From Diadema setosum (lineage: Eukaryota > Echinodermata > Echinoidea > Diadematoida > Diadematidae), in contig NC_092692.1 of assembly GCF_964275005.1 (NCBI RefSeq), positions 16,089,006 through 16,153,005 of the forward strand: a stretch of 64,000 nt of DNA, read 5' to 3'. Position numbers and translations under genes: made by a program. The notes under the pieces were generated by a model. That model saw only the letters and a list, made by a program, of their open reading frames with translations, made no database searches and was not told the origin of the DNA. Position 1 is the stretch's first letter; every line of letters starts with the position of its first letter. This document shows positions 46,483 through 59,279 of the stretch, in pieces.

Positions 46483-47663
46483 ACCATTTGATTCAAAGGA
46501 ATGAATTGCAGTACTGGAAGTAAGACTATACATTCTATGCATTGTGGGTGAAACGCAAATGTACCGGCATGCTAATCAACTTGACATCCTTGAACATGAA
46601 CCACAAAATCGCTCTGGTTTGGCGTCACGTCGAAAGGACGAACTTTAACGGACACTTCAAGGCTTCCCGCATAGTCTCGAATTTCAGACTATCTCTAGAA
46701 CATTCGGCGTGCATGCCGAAATTCACAGCAATTGCTGCAACTTCCGCGATTCAGTTTTCTCGAGATTGAATTTCGCCATTTCATCGGCGCAAAGGACCAA
46801 CAGATAAAAGTGCATCGGTACACTGAAGAAACAATGAATATGAAATGAAAACCTTTACAACTTTGAGCACCATTATTTGAATATTATTATGTCCTTTTGT
46901 GCGAGACAACAATGGGATAAATTTCTAATCGTGCATAATGACGGTTTCATTTATAGACTCGAATACGTTCCACGCCTTCAATTCTGATTTCCGAACTATG
47001 CATCCTGCAATAAATGAAATGCTGGTTTACCATGGGAACTCTACGATTTGTCCGAATTGAGTACAATTTTACGTGAGAAGCTCAAAACATAAGCCTGCAG
47101 CCTGTAGAAGAATAACTCCCATCATGCTTTGTAACAGACCAATACTTACAAAGGATAAGTCCAATAGTATTGTGTTGCTTGGTATGAAAGTAGCAAAATC
47201 AGAGAAGCCGATCAGTGAATGATTGAAAAAGATATCGGACACAACATGATACAAAAGGCAAGCTATGCTAATTATAAAAAAAAAAGTAACTCTGGTGATA
47301 TAGGAATGGTGAATGATATCGGCAACAACAATCACTTGGTATAACAGCAAAGAAACATACGAGATATACAGATGAAGATGATATCGAAAAGAAGAGATGA
47401 TGAGGAGATAGATCTGAGGAAAGAAAAACGATAGGATGAGAACATTCAACGATAGATAAGACTAGTCAATAAATTGATTAATACATTATGAAATAGATTT
47501 AAAAAATTGCAAGGCGAAAAAAAGACGAAGATAGATCTCCCAACGATTATACCCCCAAAATACAATAACTGAATATTCTGCAAGCGTAAAAATAAATGAA
47601 CAAATGAATATAGAATATATATATTTTTTTGAATTCACGTCATGAGACGAGACTATATCACGC

Positions 47664-47828
47664 AGCCAATGCGCATGCGCTTCGGCGACGTCACTTGTCA
47701 TGATAGTCTTTCCCCTCATCGTCAACACCATATTCCTGTGACTGGATGTCGAGCAGCAACGATGGTAATCCCGAGCTTGTGTGTCGTGATGGCAAAATGG
47801 ACTTTGCCGAGCGAGACTGTGACGTCAC
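47664..47828. promoter_or_regulatory. Promoter-like cluster: CCAAT, NRF1 palindrome, two CRE-type sites
   Basis: Within 165 bp are CCAAT (47666-47670), the perfect NRF1 palindrome GCGCATGCGC (47671-47680), CGACGTCAC (47686-47694) and a full CRE TGACGTCA (47820-47827). Such clusters are typical of TATA-less promoters of widely expressed genes. The nearest supported gene is CBX, 11 kb away on the minus strand, so this is a candidate CBX promoter or that of an unrecognised gene. Confidence 0.35.
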
Positions 47829-48043
47829 ATTAGTGCGATTTTATCAGAAAATAGGGGTGACGAGAATTTATACGGTAAATGTCATCACGGATTGCAGGAT
47901 TATCGATAAACGGCGATAATTATTGTGGTACGATGATAACGTACTGTTCAAAGAAAATATCAAGAACTAATGGAGAGTGGAAAAACATACAAGCCCCTTT
48001 ACGTACAAAATGAAGATGTACACCTACTAAAATATGCCATCCA

Positions 48044-48076
48044 ATCAGGGAGGTGGAAGAGAGACACCTCCCTGAT
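48044..48076. repeat. Perfect hairpin, 12-bp stem
   Basis: ATCAGGGAGGTG at 48044-48055, 9-nt purine loop, exact reverse complement at 48065-48076. Same CAGGGAGGTG stem as the hairpin at 61490. Confidence 0.85.
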
Positions 48077-48079
48077 CCA

Positions 48080-50270
48080 ATCAAGAGTGTCAACACACAA
48101 GTCGCTGGGGTGGGGGAGATGGTCTTTCTATAATAACGCTCGCTGACAATATAGGCGATTTCACCACTGTGCTCAACTACCGCATGCAATGCCTTTAAGG
48201 TGAACAAAATTAATTAAGATATTCCTCACAGATAATTTGGTTTCTCGATTCTTGAAAAAACAACGTTGGACATGTATTTCAGGAACATATCACAAGTGTA
48301 TCAGTGTTATACATCGGTGAAGTTTGTGAGTCAATTTGTACGGCTTTCTTCCCCTAATTGTGCACCTGGAAATTGTGGACCAAAATAAGAAAGAACATCA
48401 GTATTGCGTGACGATTCATTTAATATAGCAAGGTGATGTTTGTTCATGCGTTTCTTGTTACTGACAGCACAATTCTAAGAACTTTTGAAGTCTGGAGTGT
48501 TTTTAATTCATGCATTTGTGCATCAGCAGACATGCAGTGTAAACACGAGAAGAAGGTGATTAACACTCTGAAGTGAATCATTTTTACCACGCACATCGTA
48601 AGAAGGATATGTCTGAAATGGCAACATTATTGCGAGACATCAACATCAACGACATACTTCATCTGTCGGATTTCCAAAGGGGTGTTTTTCTATACATCAT
48701 GGGCCCTCCATCCAACGGTTACTTGAATGCTTTTTTTTTGCATCTTATGACGGTAAATGTGTGCTGATGGGAAATGGGGATTAAATAAACCTTTCAACGT
48801 GCTATAACCTTATGAGGATATCCACCTCGCTAACCCCTTTTGTAGTGGTGTAATTGGCAAACTCCCGCCTTGCCGCCAAAGTTCTCACCTCTGCAGACGA
48901 CAGCTTTGTGGCGAACGTCGTTTTTTAAGACCGCCATTCTGACCTTTGCGGCGAAAATGACAAGGTTTGTCTCGACCCCGAACAAAGAGGGTGTCCTACC
49001 CCCGTCCTCTCTGCCATTCTAGGTCACGTAGGAGACTTGAATACCCCCACCCCAACCCTTTTCCAGTACAATTGCTATTTCCTCGCCGAGGCATAAGCCG
49101 TTGTACAGTTTGCTGAGTGACTCTCGAGTGTTTGTACACACCACGTTTCCCCCTGCTTCGTTTTTCCCCCAATTTATACTTCTCGCTCTTTCTCACGCCT
49201 CCACCTTTGCGAGTACGTGACATACTACTATTCCAGAACTCCACGCAAAAAAGGGGGAGGGATTAGAAATTTAGTCTATCTACAAGACATATTTTCATGT
49301 AGATCATGGAAAGACAATATAAAAATACAAAGAATGTTTCTTAAATTTTGCAGTGAAGAACAGACAGCATCCGCAGGGCCATTATTATAAGCTCAGATTT
49401 TTGCAGCCATGATAGTGCTGTTATGAAAACAACCTTGATCTGATAATCATAACTATCATCATCATCGAACAAATAGGCCTACTCCCTGCGCAAGTATATT
49501 GATGACAACGTATAATCAATAAGTCTGGTACCATCAATAGATCTGGTAGTACCAAAGAGGTAGGCCTACTGGTACGGTACAAAAGGTGCAAAAATCAACT
49601 TCAACATCAGATATACAATTACAATACATTGATTGCCATTACTCATAAGAATACGCAAGAGTTAAAAAAAAACAAAAACAACAATAAAATTGAGCCGCTT
49701 CGCAAGCAGACTGACGAATAAGGAAGGGCTATTAGGCAACATTATACGTCGCCCTTTTTCTCATTCGCCGTGATAACACATAGGGAAAAAAGGCACTTCA
49801 ATTTCGTGGATGGCCAAGAAAAGATGAAATATGTATTGGTAAAGACATCCAAGGCAGCCGTGTGCCTGGGAACTTATTTCACGTGTCAAGATTGTTAGTT
49901 GCAGCTCATGCATTTTGGTTTAGATTATTCATGTCCCCACGAGCATTGCACTGAGGGCAGAACTAGCTGCGCTACAGCACTGCTCATCCGAGTGAGGGCT
50001 AGCTTTAGAAAGACGAAACAGCATTCCCCAAGCAAGGCGAAACATGTCGTGCGTTCGTTACGTAACCACAAGGGGAATGTCCCGGATTGAGCTTCAGCGG
50101 ACAGTTGTCTATACGATCACGATGCAGTCTATTGTGTGTGTATGTGTGTGAGTGTATGTGTGTGTGCGCTTCAGGTAGCAGATGGACAGAGAAAACGTCA
50201 AGCTTAAAATACAATAGCTGTAAAAAAAAAACACACACACAAAAAACAACCCTTGAATAATACATTGTTT
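48080..50270. other. No gene recognised
   Basis: Unique DNA with an A-rich stretch near 49660-49690 and a TG run at 50135-50165. No protein family or transposon end identified. Confidence 0.4.
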
Positions 50271-50274
50271 ACTC

Positions 50275-50546
50275 ATTATTTATCTAGCGATCCACGTCCC
50301 ACAAGCTTTGCTTTTTAGTGGATCGCTATTTTCCATAATTGAAGTTATTTTCCGAACGCTCACGAAGTATACATGCATTGTTCCTCGTAATTATTGTACA
50401 TATGTTGTTGTATATAATTTATTTCGTATACTACATGAATCTTTCGTAAACGTTTGGGCAATATCATTTCATGTCATGTATACTTTGTATTATGTTTTGA
50501 TTTTCGTTGATTGGAAATAAACTATGATTGAATTGAATTGAATTGA
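50275..50546 (+). mobile_element. LINE 3' UTR, 5'-truncated copy, with conserved stem-loop
   Basis: About 270 bp match the reverse complement of 55731-56000 throughout. It opens with a stem-loop at 50285-50328 (TAGCGATCCAC...GTGGATCGCTA, 11-bp stem) and ends TTGGAAATAAACTATG followed by tandem ATTGA units. The coding part is absent, so insertion was by a very short reverse transcript. Confidence 0.85.
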
Positions 50547-50549
50547 AAA

Positions 50550-53500
50550 AAATGCATAAATTCATGCTTTCACTATTGCTTATACAATTATTTTACTATA
50601 TAATTACTGACAGGTAGCTGGGGGTTTGTGTTATGTTCTTTCCTTTGATAACAATTGGAAGAATTTTTGATAGTCTGTTATCTCATTTGCATGATGATGA
50701 ATGATCATGACAGCTATGGTTGCTAAATGCGATATGGGACACGACTTAATCTATAGTTTGTTATTAGTGACACTTATCAGTCTCATGGTCACGTTTGATT
50801 TTACCCTTTTTTGTCAAAGTAAACGTGCACAGTTACGAAGAGTTTCCCTTAAAATGATCTAGTACTGACGGGAAAAATACAACACAGTGATCGGAACGGG
50901 TCACGCCATTGTTCCCGCAACGGTCAAAACGACTTCTGCCTGTTAACGTGATTAGACACGAGAAAATATTAATCTCTGCGCATTCCTGAGTCTATCAACA
51001 CATCTCACAGTATAATAGATTTCATTCTATAAGAAGAGAGACCAAATAAAGTAAACTAAAACCAAACTTTTTGACATGCTATCAAAGTGAAAATTACTTT
51101 TGCAACTTCTGGAGACTTCGAAACAATCTCCACAGATGTTACTCTTGCTGAGTGGTTATGTAGGCCCGAGCGTTAATGAATACTCGCGGTTTGTACACGT
51201 CAGGTAAAGAAAGATGGCTAAAAAAGGGAAAAAAATCAGACAGAAACAGGGACACAAAGAGACGATTGGATGGGGGGGGGGGAACTTTGCCAACAGAGCG
51301 GAAGAAAGAAAGTAAAAAAAAAAACCCAAACAAACAAACAAACCGGAAATGGTGCTCTCCTCTACAATCAACAGTAACTACAGGTCTGCGCAAGTCAGAA
51401 AATATCTGATCAATCGGGATTGAACATGGCTAAGTTAAGACCTACTTCTGTTTTAACGATAACTTAGCATGACGACGATGTTCCAATATATACCCTCGGA
51501 TATCAGCTTACTTCATTTCATGCATGGAAGCTTATGAAGAAAGAATATGCGCTTTGCTCTTCCTTTATTCACTATTTCAGATCTCGCGACAAAGCGCGAG
51601 AAAAGATTTCGTCAAGTTATTATAACAACCTTTGTGAGTCTGCAACAGCCATAATTATTAGTGATTGTACTGAAAAAGGAGCACGTACATAATAAACGAA
51701 AGCGTTCTTTCGAACAAATCCACTGCAACCAAGCAGTAGCTAAGTTTTGCCAGTCGACTAGTAGTATCCTCTCCGTTATCCATCATTGTTGTGTTATTAC
51801 ATTATCCACTGATATCCATCGTTTGTAGCTCCACGTATCGATAGAGCTAGCTGCACTTTGGTATAGTCAGGTATAGAGCATGTGGTTTGGTGATAAAAGC
51901 AAAGAGCGATATTGAAGTGGGGATGTACGCATCTCTTTGAAGTAGCCGTTGCACTTCTGGACGAGAAAGGATGTCTCTTTATACAAAACAAAACATACAA
52001 AAAACCCCAAAAAACAAAACAGGTGGACTGAATTGAAGAGACGATGTGAAGTGCCATACCTGGCTTCTTCAAGAGGACATCCCGGACACTGGGGCGGATC
52101 CTGATAAAAAAAAAAGTACAGTGTAATGCCTGTAACTGAATTACAACGTCTGGTTTTGTGAAGCAAACGCTGTACTAGCCGTCGTATATATTGTTTGTCT
52201 GTTCCTGATTTTATTTTCTTTATTTGCGCATCCATTTGTTCATTATTTTGTTGATTTTATTTGTTTTATTAGTATATCCATTTGTTCATTATTTTGTTCC
52301 ATTATCTAAGTCCGTCAGAAGCTCTGGCAATCCCTTTGCATAAAATGTCAATGGCTTTTTTACACGTTGGTCTTGCGAGAGCTGAAGATGATCATAATAC
52401 TTATGAAGCCATCATAAGTTTTCATGCAGTCTGACTATTGAAATGAGCGGGCATTTTCACCTGTAAGAAGGGGACTGCATGGGACATGTGGGGTGCCTTC
52501 CGTGGCCCTGCTGTAAGATTCCTAAGATATCGGAGAGAAAGTCACTGATTTATGGCCGGCCTAATGACTCACGATTAATACATATCAGAACACTCTATAC
52601 CCTTGATCTATTCATTGATGCCACATGTCAAGTTTTAAAATTCATTTAGTCTTTCTGACAATTAGACAATGGTTTGAGTATTGACAGCAAATGAAACGTA
52701 CGGAAAAGCTCTAATTTTGTTGTCCTGAAGCAAGTGTTAATACCTTATCAAATTTGATAAAGAAACCATTAAATATTAAGTCAGATATCGTGGAAATCTG
52801 GACTTGTTGCGAAGCTACAGTTATCAAAATAATTGGCCGATACTTCCATGAACACCGCGGATAACGGGCGTTTGTTTTTGTTTGTTTGTTTGTTTGTTTG
52901 TTGTTTTTTTTTTTTAGAAGACATTCAGGTGACAGCTCATGTGAGAAAATGTATTCTATTTATGCATGCATGGAGCTGTTGTAGATCCATGATACATGCA
53001 AGAGTTGGACTTATGCACGCAGAGTATCATCCTTGATCTCAAATTTGAACAAGATTGAAACCATCTGTAGGACTTCTGGTCTTTGATTCTTTACTTCCTT
53101 TCGCTTTGATTTTGTAATTAAAATTCATGTGATTCATCTAGACCATCATGCATCGAATGAAGTTTTTTTTTTTTTTTTCCACTGGCTTGTAACAAGAATA
53201 GACATTTGTGTGTGATGAATTCCATCCATAAAGATGGAAACAGCACAGTTGATGTTCATGTTTGTCTTCAAGACGCTAATCATAGCGTATTGCCGATCTG
53301 GAACAGGCATAAACATGCACGTCTGTATGCGTAAACTAGAATGAGCCTTATAGCTCTGTGCTAGAATCAGATTAATGTCTACCAACATAAATGATGATCC
53401 CTACAGAAATCGCAGCGACTAGTCAACTGATTTGTCTGTTGGGCAACGCATCACGACGAAAACGCGCCATTCTCCGGCGGGAAGATTGAATGGTGTTCTA

Positions 53501-53905
53501 TGTCGTGAATCTAATATCGAATTAGCGGCGTGGTTGTATCACGTGATACGACTTAGTCTTTCTCGAATTCGTCGCTCGGGGGACTTTCCCCGACACTTGG
53601 ATTATTCCTCCGCGTAAGCTGAGAATATTGTCAATACTGCGAGGGCTTTTCGGAGGCGGGCTTCACAGCGCAAAATAAACGCTGTTAAAAAAAAATTCGG
53701 TCACCCTTTTACCAATTGGAGAATTAGAGTAAGAATAAGTAGTCGCTGTTGTATCGTTAGCGTAATGATGACCATTCTAAACACAATGTAACAAGACTGC
53801 CAATGCATATATGCATAGCACAATGACAACAACAAAAAGACAAAGACAACCTGGCTGGTGGATGATTAGTAAAACATACAGCAGAATTCTGATGGACCTA
53901 CTGCT
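50550..53905. other. No gene recognised
   Basis: Mostly unique DNA. It contains a G run at 51274-51282, a TTTG tract at 52872-52905 and T runs near 52905 and 53165. No family is recognisable on either strand. Confidence 0.4.
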
Positions 53906-53909
53906 ACAG

Positions 53910-53971
53910 ATACAAGAGTTAAAACAGGAAGATGACACATATACAAGAGTTAAAACGGGAAGATGACACAT
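53910..53971. repeat. 31-bp tandem duplication
   Basis: Two adjacent copies starting ATACAAGAGTTAAAAC and ending GAAGATGACACAT, with one A/G difference. Confidence 0.9.
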
Positions 53972-54040
53972 AAAGAATACTAAACCTTAACCACATAAAT
54001 GGAAAATGGCAATGGAATGAGATATAATACAGAAAAAATA

Positions 54041-54070
54041 ATGCCTCCGGCACCCTTCGGGCGGAGGCAT
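54041..54070. repeat. Hairpin, 9-bp stem with inner CCC/GGG pairing
   Basis: ATGCCTCCG at 54041-54049 pairs with CGGAGGCAT at 54062-54070. Inside, CCC-TTC-GGG can pair as well. It could be a small dispersed hairpin or a stem in a transcript. Confidence 0.75.
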
Positions 54071-55404
54071 AAAAATACTACAATGTACTTCAACTGCGGC
54101 TTCGTAGAGCCCTGGGTGAACGGTTCGTGTGAGCGCAGAGGAGCGTATACTCGCAGTATCTCGTGCAGCGAAAGGCAACGGAGCGTGCAGCGGGAGAGTT
54201 TCCGCACAGTTGTGCCTCAACAATCCGCTTGAAACCAACGCAACCAAAACTTTTGGATATTCGTAAGAAACTGAAACGAAAGTAATCGACATCCGATGTG
54301 CCTAACTGTTTACTACATTGGTCTTACGGATGACTGATGGCATCATTATTCTCTCACGAAACGTCAGTTTCTCGAACCTCCCGAGAGCGGGACCTGTCTG
54401 CACACAATATGCTAATCCCCATTGGTCGTTTCTGCCTCAGTAAATTTGTTTTTGAAGCGATTTTTGAATAATTACTCAAACAACACATTGGTACAATATC
54501 CTCATCGAGCCGACGCAAGGGATCGAGGGAGCGGTATTGTGGAGATGGTATGAATTACGGGGTGTGACGAACTCGGCAAGTTCTGTGAAATCCTGGAAGA
54601 TTTCATGTGGCTACTTCTTTTTCTAATAAACGCATCCTGCACATCGTTTCTGTTTTTATGTCTTTCGTCACGTCATAGAGAAATGTTACTTCTCGGTAGT
54701 CACTGACACGCGTCTGCTTGAATGTATGCTGCCGTTGGTCGTACTAAAACCATCGAACATCGAAAGTTTGTTATCTCTCACCGCCTGTACGTGAGACTAT
54801 GCGATAATCACACGCATGCAAGCAGCCGGGTTTTTGTTGGTGTGCGTGTCAGGTCGTGTGTGCGGTTTCATGCGAGACATGAGGAACGTGCAGCTTGGCA
54901 GTAATTAGCGACTAATTAGGCGAGCATGCAGCGACGGGGGTAACCGAGTATTTAACGAGATAATTGACCGCTTGAAGTTTCTCTTCTTCAACGCAATGGA
55001 TAGGAGACAAGAGCGCGCGCATGTGAATCTAATTGGATGTTGCTCCGTAAAAAGGCTATCAGGGATTCGTGTGGGATCAGGGAGGCATGGCGTGCGACAC
55101 CACACGCAATATCGCGGAACAGACCAGTTACTAGGCGTATATATAACGTATCCAAATCTATACATCCACCAGCACAAGGCTTGTTTTTGCCAGCCCTATA
55201 AAGCTTGCTTACCTGAGGTTTACAAAAGGTTGGTTTAAAGCAGAGAGAGAAAAATATGTACACATTGTATACAATGTCCGTAAAACACCTTCCAGACACC
55301 GAAACCAACAAAACGAAACAAGACAGGAAACTCATCACAGGGATTAGGATAAAAAAAACCCTATATAACGACTTTGGGTACAATCCAATGTTTGGTCGAG
55401 CTGT

Positions 55405-55424
55405 CCAAGGAGGGACCTCCTTGG
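55405..55424. repeat. Hairpin, 9-bp stem, 2-nt centre
   Basis: CCAAGGAGG-GA-CCTCCTTGG. Same CCAAGGAGG core as the hairpin at 61783. Confidence 0.75.
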
Positions 55425-55730
55425 TCTATCTGGTACAGTACAGGGGGTCTTTCATGTAGTGTTAAAATCAACATAGATGATAAGTATACTAACAACGTAG
55501 TAAAACGACTGCGAGAAATTGCATTGAATAAGGCAGAGTTACGAACTAACAGTTAACTGAAATCATCCATTCATTGGCTAATCATTATGACTAATATGTT
55601 CACAATTTGCTGTAAGGTTTTCACTTTTCTACGCTGCATGATGATGATGGCAACATACTAAGAATGGTGGGGCGGGAAGAAGGGGGACGAGGAGGGAGAA
55701 CGGGGGGGGGGGTGAAGGTTTCCGCGTGTC

Positions 55731-56660
55731 ATTCATTCAATCATAGTTTATTTCCAATCAACGAAAGTCAAAACGTAATACAAAGTATACATATCATGAA
55801 ATGATATTGTCTAAAACTTTTACAAAAGGTTCATGTAATATGCGAAATAAATTACATACATCAACATATGTACAATAATCAGAAGGAACGATGCGTATAC
55901 ATGTATACTTCGCGAGCTTTCAGAAAATAACTTCAATTTTTTTTTTTTTGGAAAATAGCGATCCACTAAAAAGCTAAGCTTGTAGGACGTGGATCGCTAG
56001 ATAATTGAATGTAGATTACTTAAGTCGTTTGTAAAAATATAGCTATTTTGAGATACGCTGGCTTCGACAATAAACGGAAATAAGAATAGAGTATCAATGC
56101 TAACGCCCAGACGGTGTTCATTGAACTGGTGTACCGGGAAAATATGAGAAGGACAACACACTCGTACATACATTCAGTTACCCACACACATATACGACGC
56201 GAGACAGTACCGAGAAGAGAGAAGACGGTGACAGGTGACAATACAAGTCTACGAGGAACAAAAGACAGGAAAGGAAGAGGAAAGAAGAAAAAAAGAGAGA
56301 AGAGAGGTCTGCATACAGAACACGCCAAGTGCTGCGACATCAGGACAGGTGAAACCTCAAGCATAGATTATAACAATTAATTCAGATTATCTAGAATTAT
56401 AAGTAGATAATAAGTGTTTTCTGAATTTGTATTTAAATGTGAGGAATGAGGGTGAATCTTTAAAGCTATTTTCTAGATTATTCCAAAGTCTGGGTCCGGT
56501 ATACAGAAATGTATTTTGGGCATGTGCGGTTCTCATTAATGTAAGATGGAATTCGTCGGATCGTCGCGTAGGATAGTTATGTACATGACTGTTTCGATGA
56601 AAAGAGTCGTGAAATATTTTGGGTAAAAAGTTGCTGTTATAATTAAACATGAACATGTCT
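55731..56660 (-). mobile_element. LINE fragment: ORF2 C-terminus plus 3' UTR
   Basis: Minus-strand frame from 56656 to 56387 reads NYPTRRSDEFHL, FLYTGPRLWNNLENSF, TFKYKFRKHLL, the standard C-terminal end of CR1/L2-type ORF2 (Y.TR...., GP..WN.L, FK...K..LL). The stop is followed by about 650 bp of 3' UTR with the 44-nt stem-loop at 55956-55999 and a terminal AATAAACTATGATTGAATG. Everything 5' of this is missing. The region 56020-56380 between is part of the UTR or a small insertion. Confidence 0.82.
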
Positions 56661-56856
56661 AGTCGGTTGTCATAGTATTATCTATACATTGTACACTTGT
56701 TGTAGATCATACGTACCCTGTTGTACAGGAGACTTTTCAAACTTGCAAGTTACCAAGAACACCAGTCACACAGTAACAAAAAAACCGATCAGATCACTGT
56801 ATTCTAGCAATGATTGTTGGCATGTGACTTCTCATTGTATCAATGTCGGCTACTCC

Positions 56857-57223
56857 TTAAAGGCATAATTTACCATTTGCAGATGAAACAAAAGCCCAGC
56901 TTTAGTGCTTCAAAATAGTTCTAAAATGTGAGTTAGGGATGGAAACAACCAATGTATAAAAGTTTAATCAGTATAATCAATGTTAAGTATTGTTAAACAT
57001 ACAAAATGTGAACAATAAGTCTAGTAAAAAATTTTCTAGACTAAACCGTCTACAGTTACGGTTAGTTGAGAAAAATGGTGATGCCTCTTTATGTTTTAGG
57101 CTTTATTGCAAAATTCTTACGCGGTAGGATGTTTTGTGATACAACTGACCTACACTATTGCATTAAATGTGACATCTTGAACATTTATAAAATTGCACTC
57201 CCAAAGGTAAATAGAACCTTTAA
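56857..57223. mobile_element. TTAA MITE, family B, copy 3
   Basis: 367 bp from TTAA (56857-56860) to TTAA (57220-57223). Left end AAGGCATAATTTACCATTTG; right end inverted AAAGGTTCTATTTACCTTTG. It includes TTTAGTGCTTCAAAATAGTT, the intact version of the site into which the SINE inserted in copy 1. Confidence 0.88.
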
Positions 57224-58094
57224 ATGGCATGCGCATTCTGACTCTTAATCAGGTGTGAAGCGAAAACATGTTACGTCTTAGCGTTACTTCATCTACAACA
57301 CTGTTCTGCTGTTAGCAGCGATAAAATAAGTTAAAATTGTTAACTGTAGGTTCACGAGATTCATACAACGCTAACTTCTAGTCACTGGGACACTTATTAC
57401 AATCAATGAGGGAAGCAGAAACCCAATTGTTGCGCTGCGTAACAACTGCACTTTTTTTCCCAAGACGAGTAGTGTAGGTAGTGCTTAACCTGGATAGTCA
57501 GGTCATGACCTTTCTTAACATGATTTTAACGGAAACAGAATGTTTCCCCTCTGACTGGACCGATTGTTATCTTACAGACTTTTTCGCTCTCCAGTGTCTA
57601 GGGAAAAAAAAATCCCGAAAAAACATAAAACAATCAACTACATCATCCTTCACGCCGGTCTAGATAAGTTTATGTGACACACACATGTAATATTACCTTC
57701 TTTTTTTAATGTTTGCACTGTGATCCCCTGAACGTTGAGGGACTATTAAATGTCGCAACTCTTCATTCAGGTCGCTGTTCTTCTATACGTACGGATAGTT
57801 GGCAGATCATTGACGTACGCACATGACCATGAGGCACAATTTATTGAAAATACGAGGCTCCCAAACGGGGAAATATATCTGGGAAGCGTGATATTTGGCG
57901 ATCGGGAATCTGGCCAGCTCGCTGGAGGGTTCAAATCGGGAGTGTTTACAGCTTGTGCAATACCTTAGATTTGAAAACTGCTTGTTCGTTGAAATATAAA
58001 CTATGACGGCTGCATCACGCCTGAAGTAAAGCCAATGGTACGGAGGAGTGATTACACAATCCCAGTCATTACTTCCGTTCCGTAGATCAAAGCT
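57224..58094. other. No feature recognised
   Basis: Unique DNA. A 72-codon frame at 57750-57968 has no family resemblance I can name. Confidence 0.4.
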
Positions 58095-59278
58095 TTGAAT
58101 GTTGTTCCATATGATATCAAAATAAATGATGTATGTTTAAAGCATGTTAATAACACAAAGTTTTTAGGGCTTTGGATTGACCGAGAATCCTGGAAAACTC
58201 ATGTTAATTTTGTAAGTAAAATTTTGTCTAGAAATATTGGAATTTTGAATAAGCTCAAACATTTCTTTCCTGTTTATATTTTGCAGAGTATATATTCTTG
58301 TTTAATATCTCCACACTTTAATTATGGAATTTTGGCGTGGGGAAATGCAATTCACTCATTACTAGATTCCCTTCTCCGTATTCAAAAGCGTGCAATAAGA
58401 ATCATTAACCACGCCGGATATTTTGCTCATACCAACTGTTTTTTTCATCAAAACAGAATTCTGAAAATTCCAGACCTATTTTATTACAATCTCGGAATGT
58501 TTATGTATAAACTAACAACTAATGAATAACCATCTGATTTTATCCACATGTTCAAAAGGAATCGCTCTATCCACTGTTATCCCACTCGCCAGAGTGACGC
58601 CTATCACCTTCCACGTACTCGCACTATTTTTTGCAAAGAAAACAATTATATTTACTGGACCCAGATATTGGAATGATCTCCCTCTAGATATCACTTCTTC
58701 CTTATCTTTATTCACCTTCAAACGCAAATTAAAACAGTTATTACTTAGTGGATACACACTACCAAGCTTTTAGCAACTTTTTTATGCTCCCAGTCTTTTG
58801 TCCTTGTCCGCAGCACCAAGTTATTCAAGTTATTTCATGGTACCGATACATCTTTGATAATATAGCATTTTTGTTTTTCAAACACTGCGAGACTTGTATG
58901 CAGTCTGGTTTGCGCGATATCTATGTGGTGCATTAGTTTATTACTTATCGATTTTTTTTTTTGTACTGGTGTAATTTTAGTTGGTCAAGACAAACATATC
59001 CGTTCTCCGTGTAAAATTATATGCCTATGAACTCGGGAACCTACAGTTTTACAAGCTTTAAAGCTTTTATGTAGGCCCCATCATATTTCTTATACTTAGT
59101 AGTGACATTTTCACACGATATGACCATGTACATTATGTCAAGTATATCTTTTTTTCTTTTTCTTCTACAATCAAAAGACATGATTGTATATATTTTATAT
59201 TCTTGTTTTGTTGTCAATAATTTTGTAATCTCATCATTGAGAAAATGGAAATATGAAATAAAATTTGAACTGAACTGA
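58095..59278 (+). mobile_element. LINE fragment: frameshifted ORF2 C-terminus plus 3' UTR
   Basis: The first frame (58095-58529) gives KFLGLWIDRESWKTHVNFVS, ISPHFNYGILAWGN and RIQKRAIRIINHAGY, the post-catalytic region of CR1/L2-superfamily reverse transcriptases. A second frame (58600-58773) continues with KTIIFTGPRYWNDLPLDI and FTFKRKLKQLLLSGY, the ORF2 C-terminus. The change of frame between them near 58530 marks a dead copy. The 3' UTR runs to AATAAAATTTGAACTGAACTG near 59258-59278. The 5' side, including the catalytic YADD part, is absent. Confidence 0.85.
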
Positions 59279-59279
59279 A

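Noticed and set aside
11936..49568. Octamer TAGGCCTA, four exact copies (11936, 24884, 49474, 49561)
   Set aside because: About one is expected by chance, and the parent hexamer is not enriched, so the excess is too small to call.
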